Counted from the stretch's first letter, positions 35,416 to 43,723 are shown. The stretch: DNA of 64,000 bases from Pseudopedobacter saltans DSM 12145 (GCF_000190735.1 NC_015177.1:4154001-4218000); one strand, 5' to 3'. Translations and numbers: made by a program. The notes: generated by a model not told the origin, from the letters alone.

Positions 35416-35431
35416 TATACCTTTTGGTATA
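35416..35431. promoter_or_regulatory. TetR operator, autoregulatory
   Basis: TATACC-TTTT-GGTATA, 49 bases upstream of the tetR start. It has the same half-sites as the one before the thiolase gene. Confidence 0.75.
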
Positions 35432-35484
35432 TTTTAAATAATATATTTCTGTATCCCCAGAACTTTAAAAATATTATTCAGTAA

Positions 35485-35620
35485 TCAAACACGTACTTCA
35501 AAGGGCGGATACGTAATAACTTTATGTCCTGTCGCTTCAATTGCTCCAGTTTCATTTGCAGAAATATGTCCTGTCTTTGCACTTATTACCGCTTCGTGAA
35601 CCCTTAGAAGAAAAGATATA
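35485..35620 (-). pseudogene. fragment of an unrecognised gene (C-terminal end)
   Basis: On the minus strand an open frame ends at 35485-35487 and reads HEAVISAKTGHISANETGAI, then EATGHKVITYPPFEVRV, with no start codon before it runs into the neighbouring tetR gene. The composition looks like real protein, so this may be a leftover C-terminus of a deleted gene. No family assigned. Confidence 0.3.
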
Positions 35621-35624
35621 GCAA

Positions 35625-36188
35625 TCAGATTAGTCTGTCAACAATATCTTTAGCTCTACCAATCATTTCTTTGCTTTTCTGAAAACTTGCTGTAACAGTA
35701 GCTCCCTCAGCTAGCATATAAATGGTATCTGCCAATTCTTCTTTTGTAAACAGGTCATTTTGAAGCGTGATATCATTTAGCAGTTCCAAAATGTAATCCC
35801 TGAATTTCATTTTATTTTTATCAATGATTTCAAATGCTTTCTTGTCATCTTGAGGTACTTCAGCATTGGCTTTAATAAAAGGACATCCTCCGAAACTGCT
35901 CTGTGTCTGTCTTTTAATTCGAAAATCAAACAAGCCTAAAATTCTATCTTTAGGATGTTTTATTTTTTTAATGTAACTGTATAATTGCTCAAACCAACGC
36001 TCATTGGTTTCTTCTAAGTAAGCATAGAACAATTCGTTTTTTGATTTGAAATGATTATACAGTGAACCTCTTGCAATATCTGCTTCATCAATAATTTGAT
36101 TGATTCCTGTAGAGTTATAACCTTGTTTGTAAAACAAATCAGCTGCTGTACTCAGAATGTTTTCTCTTACATTGTTTGATGATTTCAT
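35625..36188 (-). CDS. TetR family regulator next to EamA transporter
   Basis: Encodes 187 residues: TetR HTH (QGYNSTGINQIIDEADIARG, then SLYNHFKSKNELFYAYLEE) and a helical C-terminal domain with GGCPFIKANAEVP, a stretch common in YxaF/LmrA-like TetR proteins. It follows the EamA gene by three bases on the minus strand, so the two are co-transcribed. The site TAGAC-N6-GTCTA at 37125-37140 upstream is a likely operator, so it probably represses the pair. Confidence 0.9.
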   Translation of the reverse strand: MKSSNNVRENILSTAADLFYKQGYNSTGINQIIDEADIARGSLYNHFKSKNELFYAYLEETNERWFEQLYSYIKKIKHPKDRILGLFDFRIKRQTQSSFGGCPFIKANAEVPQDDKKAFEIIDKNKMKFRDYILELLNDITLQNDLFTKEELADTIYMLAEGATVTASFQKSKEMIGRAKDIVDRLI

Positions 36189-36191
36189 GCT

Positions 36192-37079
36192 TTATTTTTT
36201 TAATATATATACACCCAAAAGAATAATTAAAGCCCCCATAATATCTGAAAAAATGATAGGCTCTCCTCCAATAAAAGCTCCTATGATTAAAGCTACAATA
36301 GGAGGAATATAGGTTACGGAAGCTGCCTTTACAGCTCCTAATTTATCGATGATAAAATAATAGATAAGAAATGCTAAACCTGTACCTAACAAGCTAAGTC
36401 CTACAACGAGTCCTAGTGTTGCTTCTGTATTATTGAAAATATTAGTAATACCATCGTAGGGCGTTATAAGGCATAGAATGGCTGTAGCACCTATAAGTTG
36501 ATAAGCTGTCAATGCCAAACCCGAAATCTTTAATGGACTAACAATTTTTTTTGCATAAATAAATGATGCTCCTAGACTTATCGATCCTATTATCATATAC
36601 AAAATCCCTTGCCAAGTAGTATCCGTAATGCTTGCATCAAAAGGTTTTGCCAGAATTATTACTCCTAAAAAGCCAAGTATTAATCCGATAATTTTCCTAA
36701 GACTTACTTTCTCTTCATTTAGAAATATCGCAGCTAATACAAAAGAAAATAAAGGAGATGAACCACTTAATGCACCGGCAATACCTGAGTATAATAAATG
36801 CGATCCTACTACAAAGCAATAGTAGTAAACGACAGCTGCCAGTAAGGACATTATTATAAAATGATACCAATATTTTAGGTGCTCTTTTTTAAATGATCCT
36901 TTTACAAATCCGAATAGTATGATTGGAAACACTGCTAGTACAACACGTAGAAAAACAACTTGTATCGGATTTATATACTGCGTTGCCAATTTCATATAGA
37001 GAAAATTACTTCCCCAGATTAACCCTAAACAAACAAATGCCAGATTAGGTAAAAAACTCTTTGCATCTATATTTTTCAT
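36192..37079 (-). CDS. EamA family transporter (DMT superfamily)
   Basis: Encodes 295 residues with ten hydrophobic helices in two repeats of the EamA domain (LAFVCLGLIWGSNFLYMKLA in the first, GIKYAKK-type second). DMT exporters move metabolites or drugs across the inner membrane. First gene of a two-gene unit with TetR. It is part of the element cargo adjacent to the integrase. Substrate unknown. Confidence 0.88.
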   Translation of the reverse strand: MKNIDAKSFLPNLAFVCLGLIWGSNFLYMKLATQYINPIQVVFLRVVLAVFPIILFGFVKGSFKKEHLKYWYHFIIMSLLAAVVYYYCFVVGSHLLYSGIAGALSGSSPLFSFVLAAIFLNEEKVSLRKIIGLILGFLGVIILAKPFDASITDTTWQGILYMIIGSISLGASFIYAKKIVSPLKISGLALTAYQLIGATAILCLITPYDGITNIFNNTEATLGLVVGLSLLGTGLAFLIYYFIIDKLGAVKAASVTYIPPIVALIIGAFIGGEPIIFSDIMGALIILLGVYILKK

Positions 37080-37124
37080 TTTGCATCCTTTTGCATCAGC
37101 AAAGATAAATGAAATATTAATAGA

Positions 37125-37140
37125 TAGACAAATCTGTCTA
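37125..37140. promoter_or_regulatory. candidate TetR operator before EamA
   Basis: Inverted repeat TAGAC-AAATCT-GTCTA, 46 bases upstream of the EamA start and between it and the integrase stop. It fits a TetR (YxaF-like) binding site. Confidence 0.6.
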
Positions 37141-37151
37141 AATTTTATTTT

Positions 37152-38369
37152 TTAAAAAATAAAATTATCTACCGCATTATCTAACTCTTCACTCACGATC
37201 TTAGCATATACCTGTGTTTGTCGGATAGAGGAATGGTCAAGTAACTTGGAAACATACTCGATACGCATACCATTGTTTAAAGCATTAGTAGCAAAAGTAT
37301 GACGGCTCAAATGAAAATGAAGTTTGAAAGGCAATTTGATTTCTTCTCCCATTTTGTCCAGATGTACATCACCCAAACGGATTTTACCCCGAAGCTTTAA
37401 ACTCTTGAATTGTTCATCGCCAAATATTCTCTCAGGGTTTTCTAATACCGGGAATATAAAAGCATCAGGATTTGAGTTCTTTGGTTTATATTTATTGATG
37501 ATTTCAACGGCTTTTGTTCCTATCTTGAAAGTATGTTGTTTCTGTGTTTTCTGAATGACTTTGGTAATTTTTTTCGTTTCTTCATTATAGCTTTTCCATT
37601 GTAGTAACAGCACATCACTAATTCGCAAACCACCTGCATACACGCTGAACAAAAACATATCCCTATGAACGACAGCGTGAGGCTTCTGGCTTAAATCCAG
37701 GTTTTCTAAATCTTCCAATTGTTGCTTGTTGAGGTACTGACGTTCTACATTGCTTTTTGGAATTTTGACTTTCTCAAACGGAGAAACAGCATAAGGTATC
37801 AGCTCTTCTTTCATTGCATCGTTATAGAATATCCGAAGGATTTTCAAAGACATATGCGTAGTAGTGTTTCCGTTTTTCAGGGTCTTTTTACAGTAATTGG
37901 CATAATCGCCCACTAGTGTAGTATTGATATCCGAAAAGTAAAAATCCCTGTGACCAATAAACTTTTCAAATTTCTTGATGTAGATGTTGTAAATATCCGC
38001 AGTACGATAAGAAACAATAGATTTGATTTTCTCTAAACGTCTGTCGCAATAATTAAAGAAGTTAGGATCTTCTTTTCCTTTGATGGCTTCTTTTAGTTTT
38101 CGTGCAGAAACAGATTTACGAGTACGCTCCACATCGGCAACCTGAGCCTGTGCATCAGCTACTTTCTGAGTTAAGAAAGCATTCATCCTGGCACTGTTCG
38201 GATAATTCTTTTTCAGACGTTGTTTTTCATCATCCCATTCACTTGCCTTTGCCTTAACTCCAGTAGTGACAAACTTTGCTTTTCGGTCTTTTATTAAACG
38301 GATATAGATAGGACTTTGACCTGTTCCGTCTTCCTGCTGTGTACGAAGTACTAATTTGATTGAAGCCAT
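37152..38369 (-). CDS. tyrosine recombinase (integrase) of the element
   Basis: Encodes 405 residues. An N-terminal arm-binding domain (SIKLVLRTQQEDGTGQSPIY), a SAM-like core-binding domain (about 105-200) and the catalytic domain with R249 (GGLRISD), H353-L-S-R356-H, H379 (LDHSS) and the nucleophile Y388 (QVYAKI). It belongs to the phage-integrase type common on Bacteroidota elements. The gene lies at the right end of the element with its start 24 bases from the candidate attR, pointing inward. Confidence 0.94.
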   Translation of the reverse strand: MASIKLVLRTQQEDGTGQSPIYIRLIKDRKAKFVTTGVKAKASEWDDEKQRLKKNYPNSARMNAFLTQKVADAQAQVADVERTRKSVSARKLKEAIKGKEDPNFFNYCDRRLEKIKSIVSYRTADIYNIYIKKFEKFIGHRDFYFSDINTTLVGDYANYCKKTLKNGNTTTHMSLKILRIFYNDAMKEELIPYAVSPFEKVKIPKSNVERQYLNKQQLEDLENLDLSQKPHAVVHRDMFLFSVYAGGLRISDVLLLQWKSYNEETKKITKVIQKTQKQHTFKIGTKAVEIINKYKPKNSNPDAFIFPVLENPERIFGDEQFKSLKLRGKIRLGDVHLDKMGEEIKLPFKLHFHLSRHTFATNALNNGMRIEYVSKLLDHSSIRQTQVYAKIVSEELDNAVDNFIF

Positions 38370-38392
38370 AAGTTTCGGGATTTAGAATTGTT

Positions 38393-38408
38393 GTACTACT
38401 TTTTGAAT
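38393..38408. repeat. candidate attR core
   Basis: GTACTACTTTTTGAAT matches 15 of 16 bases of GTACAACTTTTTGAAT at 12421-12436. It sits 24 bases upstream of the integrase gene, the expected place. Confidence 0.45.
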
Positions 38409-38409
38409 C

Positions 38410-38983
38410 GGGTGCAAAACAATGAAACCATATGTAAATCAATTGTTTCAAAGCGATGCATCGTGATACTAAGGTACAACATTTAGTACAACAAAACAAG
38501 TATTTACTTGCGTTTTTGTGCTTTAATATGCATTTGTAAAAATCATAAATCCTTATTTAATAAGCATTTGAAAGCATTTAGGAATTTAAACATTATAATT
38601 TCGTATAACAATTGGTTATGCGAAACCAACATATAGAAGTTTCGCTAATCCAACTCTATATGCGTATTTCGCTTTATGTTTTTATAAATATATAGAAAAT
38701 GTCTTGATTCAAAAGTAAGTCAGTTTTGTGAATTGTATAGCGAAACAAATTGGATGAATTTTCATATAAACAAGATTGTATAACGAAACGATATACATTA
38801 AATAATTGGCACTTCCTGCTCGCCTAATTTGTGAACAACATTATTCTCCTATGCGGCTTTCGTCAAAACTTAAAAATCTTGTTGGTTCGCTTTGTATTGG
38901 GAGTTAAAGCTTTAGTTTTATTAAAACAGTGCAGTCTGAAACATCAATGATACTGTTTGTTTTTATAATGTCTTTAACAATTC
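38410..38983. other. intergenic region with iteron-like repeats
   Basis: No gene. Six copies of a TATAnCGAAAC-like word occur in 38597-38789 (plus orientation at 38617, 38736, 38779; reverse at about 38597, 38639, 38666). Inverted repeats TTGGTT...AACCAA and ATATAG...CTATAT lie in the middle. It also holds the GTACAACATTTAGTACAAC pair at 38474-38492. Confidence 0.55.
38597..38789. repeat. cluster of six TATAnCGAAAC-like motifs
   Basis: Plus-strand copies TATGCGAAACC (38617), TATAGCGAAAC (38736), TATAACGAAAC (38779); reverse copies AATTTCGTATA (38597), GTTTCGCTAAT (38639), ATTTCGCTTTA (38666). Density and mixed orientation are unlike random AT-rich sequence. Confidence 0.6.
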
Positions 38984-39775
38984 TTAATCCTTCAATTCCT
39001 CTTTCAATTTGTCCCATGTATTCTTTGACAAAATTGCCCGGTAGTCTTCCGATCTATTTTTGTTATGCTCAGTAATATAAGCGGCTCTTTCTTTAGAGTC
39101 GGGGTGAGTACTAATCCATGTAAGATACTTTGTTCCTTCATGCCCTTGTGATAGTTTATATAGGAAATTTGCAAACGGTTCAGGATTTACCTTTGCTTTT
39201 ATTAAATAATCAACGGCTTTAATATCTGCTTCTTTTTCTAAATTTCTGTCAAAAGCAGATGAAGAGAGCATTTTTGCAGTTTCTTTGATTACTTCCGGGC
39301 CACCATTTGTAGTCATAGAAATTAAAACTGAAAGCCCAATTTCCTTCACTAACTTTTTCATTACGTGATTGAGTTCAATATGCGCAATTTCATGACAGAT
39401 TACCCCCGTTAGTTCTTGCTGATTGTCTACATTCATTATTAAACCACTGTAAACGATAAGATGCCCGCCAGGCAATGCAAATGCGTTAATTTCGTCTTTG
39501 TTAAGAACATGGATCTTTATTTTTTTTCGATCTATTTTATTGGTACTACAGATATGAGTTACGATACTATCGATGGCATTTAAGACATGGGTGTTTTTAC
39601 TTTCCTTCTCAGTTTTTTTGAATACATCCCAAAACAGTTCGCCTAATTTTTGCTCTGTCGTGTTAGTTATCTTCTGAATTTTGAAAACTTTTACCCAGTC
39701 TATTTGTGTTAGAACAAACCATGTTCCCAAAAACAATAATATTGTTATTATACCCTGAAGAACAGTTTTTTTCAT
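38984..39775 (-). CDS. M48 family zinc metalloprotease
   Basis: 263 residues from the start MKKTVLQGIITILLFLGTWF, whose ATG overlaps the upstream stop as ATGA. One N-terminal membrane helix, then the catalytic HEIAH within GVICHEIAHIELNHVMKK and a third zinc ligand in EKEADIKAVDYLIKA. Similar to HtpX/BepA-type proteases that act at the membrane or in the periplasm. It ends the four-gene operon TM2, DUF2752, DUF4870-like, M48. The longer ORF start at 39823 has no support. Confidence 0.88.
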   Translation of the reverse strand: MKKTVLQGIITILLFLGTWFVLTQIDWVKVFKIQKITNTTEQKLGELFWDVFKKTEKESKNTHVLNAIDSIVTHICSTNKIDRKKIKIHVLNKDEINAFALPGGHLIVYSGLIMNVDNQQELTGVICHEIAHIELNHVMKKLVKEIGLSVLISMTTNGGPEVIKETAKMLSSSAFDRNLEKEADIKAVDYLIKAKVNPEPFANFLYKLSQGHEGTKYLTWISTHPDSKERAAYITEHNKNRSEDYRAILSKNTWDKLKEELKD

Positions 39776-40209
39776 GCTTCCGATTTGCAGATAATATTTG
39801 TTAATGAGCCATAAAACCACCACTCAATATGGATTCCTTTTCTGGTTTGAATAGCCGTGTAAATGGTTGCGATAAATTCCGCCAGGTTAAAAATAATTGC
39901 TGTAATTATATAAGCAATGTATTTATTCGTGATGGTTTCCTCTGTGAAGATTATTGAAACAGTCCACCAAAAACCAAAGCTATTTACTATAAGCATGGAT
40001 AATTGTGACAACAATGCCTGTGTACAATGCCAACGAACAAAATAGGTGGATTTTCGATTACCCAAGTAAAAAATTAGTGTAGCGATAAGGTTAACTATTG
40101 GTAATGGTAGCCCAACCATGATAGCAATTAAAGACATCAAATAACTACTTGAGGCCGTTTCCGATTCATGTTCGCTTAGATCGTGACTGAAATTTTTTAT
40201 TTGTATCAT
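39772..40209 (-). CDS. DUF4870-like membrane protein
   Basis: 145 residues from MIQIKNFSHDLSEHESETAS, with ATG overlapping the preceding stop (ATGA). Four membrane helices. The central GNRKSTYFVRWHCTQALLSQ segment with Phe-Val-Arg-x-His-x-x-Gln-Ala matches the DUF4870 core. Membrane protein of unknown function; often found with TM2 proteins. The start nine codons upstream is less likely because of the ATGA junction. Confidence 0.75.
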   Translation of the reverse strand: MIQIKNFSHDLSEHESETASSSYLMSLIAIMVGLPLPIVNLIATLIFYLGNRKSTYFVRWHCTQALLSQLSMLIVNSFGFWWTVSIIFTEETITNKYIAYIITAIIFNLAEFIATIYTAIQTRKGIHIEWWFYGSLTNIICKSEA

Positions 40210-40622
40210 AATCCTTTGATAATATTCCAGATCCAATTGATAATGACAAGCACTATCAAAGGAATTGCATACTTTGGTTTTCTTATATATGTTTCTGTTT
40301 TTTGATAAAAATCAAAGAGTGTGTTGCTTTTCCTTAGTATGTCTGTAGTTGTCCAGATAGGCACAATAAGCATAATAAGAGCAATGATGTAACCCATGGG
40401 GTTCAATTTCAACGCGTCAATAAAATCGCCCTTTGTCAATGAAATAATAGAACGGGTAGCGCCACAGGAAGGGCAGGGGATAGTTGTTAAGTGTTTTATC
40501 ATACATACTTCTACTGATTTATTTTCAACGAAGTTTTTTGTTATGTTAAAATACAGCCAAGTATACCCTGCTAAGCATGCTATAAGTAATATCGAATACA
40601 GCCTGCCCCTGCCAAGTGTCAT
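40206..40622 (-). CDS. DUF2752 membrane protein
   Basis: Encodes 138 residues with three membrane helices and the family motif CPSCGATRSIISL (IPCPSCGATR, two cysteines) followed by KLNPMGYI. Function unknown. Its ATG overlaps the TM2 stop by one base (TAATG), and its own stop overlaps the next ATG, so it is firmly in the operon. Confidence 0.88.
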   Translation of the reverse strand: MTLGRGRLYSILLIACLAGYTWLYFNITKNFVENKSVEVCMIKHLTTIPCPSCGATRSIISLTKGDFIDALKLNPMGYIIALIMLIVPIWTTTDILRKSNTLFDFYQKTETYIRKPKYAIPLIVLVIINWIWNIIKGL

Positions 40623-40960
40623 TAATACAAAAATTGTTGAATTTTTTGCATGTTTTTTTCTCTTGTTGCCTTTTGTATCATGAACCAGTCAATGATGGCC
40701 CAAATACCTAAGCCGCCGCAAGTTAGAAGTTTACCAATTCCAAGCCCTGTATCGCCAATCATAAAACGGTCTATACCTAAACTGCCTGCCAGGATTGAGA
40801 CAATAAGTATAGTTGTGGGATCTTTGAACTGAGTAGTAGACAACATTGCCCATTTAGAATCGTCAAGGGCAAGTAGCTTTTCTCTAATCATATTCATGTG
40901 ATGGCCTTCAAAGAATTTTCCGTTTGTCATGATGAACATGTCGACTTTTTGTGCATCCAT
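40622..40960 (-). CDS. TM2 domain protein
   Basis: Encodes 112 residues. The C-terminal half is a TM2 domain: two helices joined by the conserved motif LGIDRFMIGDTGLGIGKLLT, then GLGIWAIIDWFMI. The N-terminal part is soluble and charged. First gene of the four-gene operon ending with the M48 protease. TM2 proteins are membrane proteins of unknown function, sometimes linked to sensing or secretion. Confidence 0.88.
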   Translation of the reverse strand: MDAQKVDMFIMTNGKFFEGHHMNMIREKLLALDDSKWAMLSTTQFKDPTTILIVSILAGSLGIDRFMIGDTGLGIGKLLTCGGLGIWAIIDWFMIQKATREKNMQKIQQFLY

Positions 40961-41373
40961 TTTTTGCTGTTTTTTAGTTTATAGTTCGGTTATACTGGTT
41001 TAATAAAGTTAGTTTCCAACTTGTTATTAATGATATTATTCTTTTAGATTAATGTCGCAACCTATAAGTATGCACACAATATATTGAGTGAATTAACTTT
41101 GTGAAACATGAGCAACGCAATTATTATTAATAAAGATATTTAAAATGTTTAATACTAAAAATAATAAGGAAAATAATTGTCACTTCTATTAATTGGGAAG
41201 TTTGTTTCCTATTTACTCTTTACCAATATGTTTTATCTTTCCAAAGCGGATGATTTATAAAAGAAAACATACATCAATTGTACTCCCCTACTCCGTCCTC
41301 ATAGTAGGGTGAATTAAGGGATGAATTGCATATATTAGGTTTATTATTAACTAATTAGGCTAACATTGGAATA
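40961..41373. other. intergenic stretch, nothing recognised
   Basis: AT-rich, no reliable coding frame. It separates the TM2 operon from the frameshifted GC-richer gene. No clear promoter on either strand. Confidence 0.4.
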
Positions 41374-42365
41374 ATAGACAGCAGAGGAAGGCTTCACGGG
41401 AAAGTCGGCAATGTGGTTTACCGCCCGGGGGCGATATGAGCATAGTACAGGCCAAACCTGCCAGGGTAAGGCAAACGCTCTCTACTAAAGAAAGTGCACT
41501 GGAATTCGGACTGGTAAGTAATTGCGGGCGTATCCTGCAGAACTTATACTCATCGTTTGCCTTTCACAGCGATGGCAGACTGCTTAACCGTATGAATGCA
41601 GCGCTGCTGAAGAGCCTGAAAGATACCGAAAAGCCACGTGGCGAACGGGATCTGCATGATGGTAACCCACAACATTTAAAGGGATTACAGTTCAATATCA
41701 ATTCACCGCTGAATGAAGCGCTTGCCGTTCGGCCTATATGTTCCATGGTGGATGGAGGGATCATGGTACAGCTGCCTGCTTTCAATGTATCTGAAGATCT
41801 GCAACTGCCTAAATATACCAAGAACGCCGTCCTTCGCCTGATGGTGGCTGCCATCAGTTTCAGGGAAGGTTATTACGAATACCTGGACTATAAGGATATT
41901 CCTTTGCAGCATGGAAAGGTTATGCCGGAACAGAAATGGCTGTCCGATGTTGCACTGCCTGCGGGAAGCATTGTTCTGGTGAGCGCTTCGCTGCACTGTT
42001 TCGGAATGAAAGGCATTGATGGGGAGCCGCTGAGCCTGAACGGTAAGGAATACAGCCCGGCAGAGATTATAGGGGCTTATCGGATAGATGATGAGGTTAA
42101 AGTGGAAGATGAGGCTAAGGCTGAGAATGAGGTTAAGAGTGGGACAGCTGATCAGACGGTACCAGAGAAAGCTTTTCCTAACCGCCACCGCTTGATCAAT
42201 TACCGAGGGGAGGAGATACTGAAGGAGATAGCCAGAAAGCGCAAGCGGGATAAAAAATATCAGGAGCGCATTGCTCGGGAGAAGATCTGGACAAGCGAAG
42301 AAGAAACCGTTGTGGACGGAATGAAGCTGCCTGCAATTGGAAAGGTGTTTTATAAAAAGGAATAG
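41374..42365 (+). pseudogene. DUF6266-like mobile-element protein, frameshifted near its N-terminus
   Basis: The N-terminal coding sequence IDSRGRLHGKVGNVVYRPG (from about 41374) runs into a stop in its frame at 41437; the main body (from the ATG at 41436, MSIVQAKPARVRQTLSTKES) is in another frame. One extra G in the run of five G at 41427-41431 would join them as GKVGNVVYRPGGDMSIVQAKP, the expected DUF6266-type start, so either a one-base deletion or a sequencing error broke it. The body of 309 residues is intact, GC-richer than neighbours, and includes a repetitive acidic stretch (VKVEDEAKAENEVKSG). No clear ATG precedes the N-terminal part. Confidence 0.65.
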
Positions 42366-42823
42366 TATCGTGTCAACCACCTTTTGTCAGGTTCCCGACT
42401 TGTCGGGATTGAAGCCTCTGCGAATGACCTTTCGAGAACCTCAGAGCTTGCTCCGATTATTCGGAGGTGACAACGTATACGACATTTTATCTTTGACAGG
42501 ACACTAGTATGATAGGCGATGATAGTAAGATAGGTGTTCTAATGGCTAGCAGATTAGAAGGTGGTAGTTATGCTACGTTCTTTAAATTCGAGTCAAATTT
42601 TAGCTTAGGTTTTCGAGCTAGAGACCTTGTTAAAGCTTGATTTGGTTTTTTTTCAATTGCTGAATCTTTATTTGCAGTAACCAACAAATACACAAGTCTC
42701 CTTATCCCCTTTTCTATGCTTTAAAGACTTGCGCTGGTATCCCTCTAAACCCTAATCATTTAATTGTTGAAAAAATTAGACCAAAATTGATGTGAGAAAC
42801 GTTTGAGTCTCATATGAAAAATA
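42366..42823. other. intergenic region with hairpins
   Basis: No gene. Contains the perfect hairpins CCCGAC-TT-GTCGGG (42407-42420) and CTCCGA-TTAT-TCGGAG (42451-42466) and short terminal words GTGTC (42370) and GACAC (42502), so 42369-42509 may be a small repeat element. Confidence 0.4.
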
Positions 42824-43156
42824 TTATTCTACAATAATTTTCCCTTTCATTACTAAATGGATACTGCAAAAATAGTTTGCGCTTTTTTGCATCACTATTT
42901 TCCAGGAGTCACCAGTATTTAATACTGGCGACTTCCAGGCTTTATTTATTTCAGTAACATCATGCGCAACTATATCATGATTGATGAAAATCACTGTGTC
43001 TTTCTGATGGATTTTAAGTACTTCGGGTTGAAACTTCATTTGCGAAATTTCAACGGTATATACTTTTGGAACAGTTCTTTTAGGGGAAGAACAAGTGTTC
43101 AAAGCAAATCCTACAGTCAATACAAATAATAAACTATTAAATCCGTTGCTTTTCAT
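42824..43156 (-). CDS. plastocyanin-like cupredoxin lipoprotein
   Basis: Encodes 110 residues with a lipoprotein signal (LLFVLTVGFALNTC, acylated Cys at 22) and a single cupredoxin domain. Type 1 copper ligands are present: H in VAHDVTE, then C, H and M in YFCSIHLVMKGK. Such proteins carry electrons in the periplasm, anchored to the membrane by lipid. It lies 24 bases downstream of the DUF4142 gene on the same strand. Redox partner unknown. Confidence 0.88.
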   Translation of the reverse strand: MKSNGFNSLLFVLTVGFALNTCSSPKRTVPKVYTVEISQMKFQPEVLKIHQKDTVIFINHDIVAHDVTEINKAWKSPVLNTGDSWKIVMQKSANYFCSIHLVMKGKIIVE

Positions 43157-43180
43157 TGGTAGTTTTATTTGTTTCAGGAG

Positions 43181-43723
43181 TTATTTTAACTCTTTTTGTA
43201 GCATTTCAGCATGCGAAAGATGCGTTTTCAAAACCGGCATTACGCTTTCCAATAAGGCCTTTAATTCTTTGTTTTTAGCTTGCGGAATTAAAAGAGTTTC
43301 TACAGAGTGAATTACTGACTTGTGATAACTTACTTCATTATCGATATAGGCTTTATCGAATGCTTTTCCTGATTTTGAATTTAAAGCTTTTTTTTCTTTG
43401 TCGGCGTTGGTTATCAATGATTTACTAACAGCATTGTCTTTAGGAGTAACTTTTAATTTAGTAACCAATTTTACTGCTTTGTCAATAACGGAAGTATGAT
43501 CATCATGCATTGCTTTCGCAAACTTTAGTACCGCTGCATTCTTAGATTTTTTATTTGCAATGGCAGCATATTCTACATCTATTTTATTAGCTGTAACTGC
43601 TACAGAGGCAATCTCTGCATCAGACAAATGAGGTGTACTTTGTGCAAACACAGTTGACAAAAATACAAAGGAGAAGAACACCATACAGGAAGCCCATACT
43701 CCAGAGGATTGAATTGTTTTCAT
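43181..43723 (-). CDS. DUF4142 family periplasmic protein
   Basis: Encodes 180 residues with a signal peptide (MVFFSFVFLSTVFAQS) and an all-helical body matching DUF4142, a ferritin-like-shaped domain often secreted (KFAKAMHDDHTSVIDKA, HKSVIHSVETLLIPQA). Function unknown; family members are common in soil bacteria and appear with stress or cupredoxin genes. It precedes the cupredoxin gene. Confidence 0.85.
   Translation of the reverse strand: MKTIQSSGVWASCMVFFSFVFLSTVFAQSTPHLSDAEIASVAVTANKIDVEYAAIANKKSKNAAVLKFAKAMHDDHTSVIDKAVKLVTKLKVTPKDNAVSKSLITNADKEKKALNSKSGKAFDKAYIDNEVSYHKSVIHSVETLLIPQAKNKELKALLESVMPVLKTHLSHAEMLQKELK

Larger units (their letters stand above)
12421..38409. mobile_element. 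integrative element of about 26 kb (non-conjugative)
   Basis: Bounded by a tyrosine recombinase whose start lies 24 bases inside the right end. The candidate direct repeat is GTACAACTTTTTGAAT at 12421-12436 and GTACTACTTTTTGAAT at 38393-38408 (15 of 16 match). A second pair (GTACAACATAAGTACAAC at 12410, GTACAACATTTAGTACAAC at 38474) may be the true core or recombinase arm sites. Cargo: phage-like module, defence operon, VirE-type primase, excisionase-like HTH, RteC, CoA-ester cluster. No relaxase, coupling protein or transfer genes are visible. Boundaries are tentative. Confidence 0.6.

Noticed and set aside
41703..42380. 225-codon minus-strand frame opposite the GC-rich mobile gene
   Set aside because: Shadow of the plus-strand coding frame, without family resemblance.
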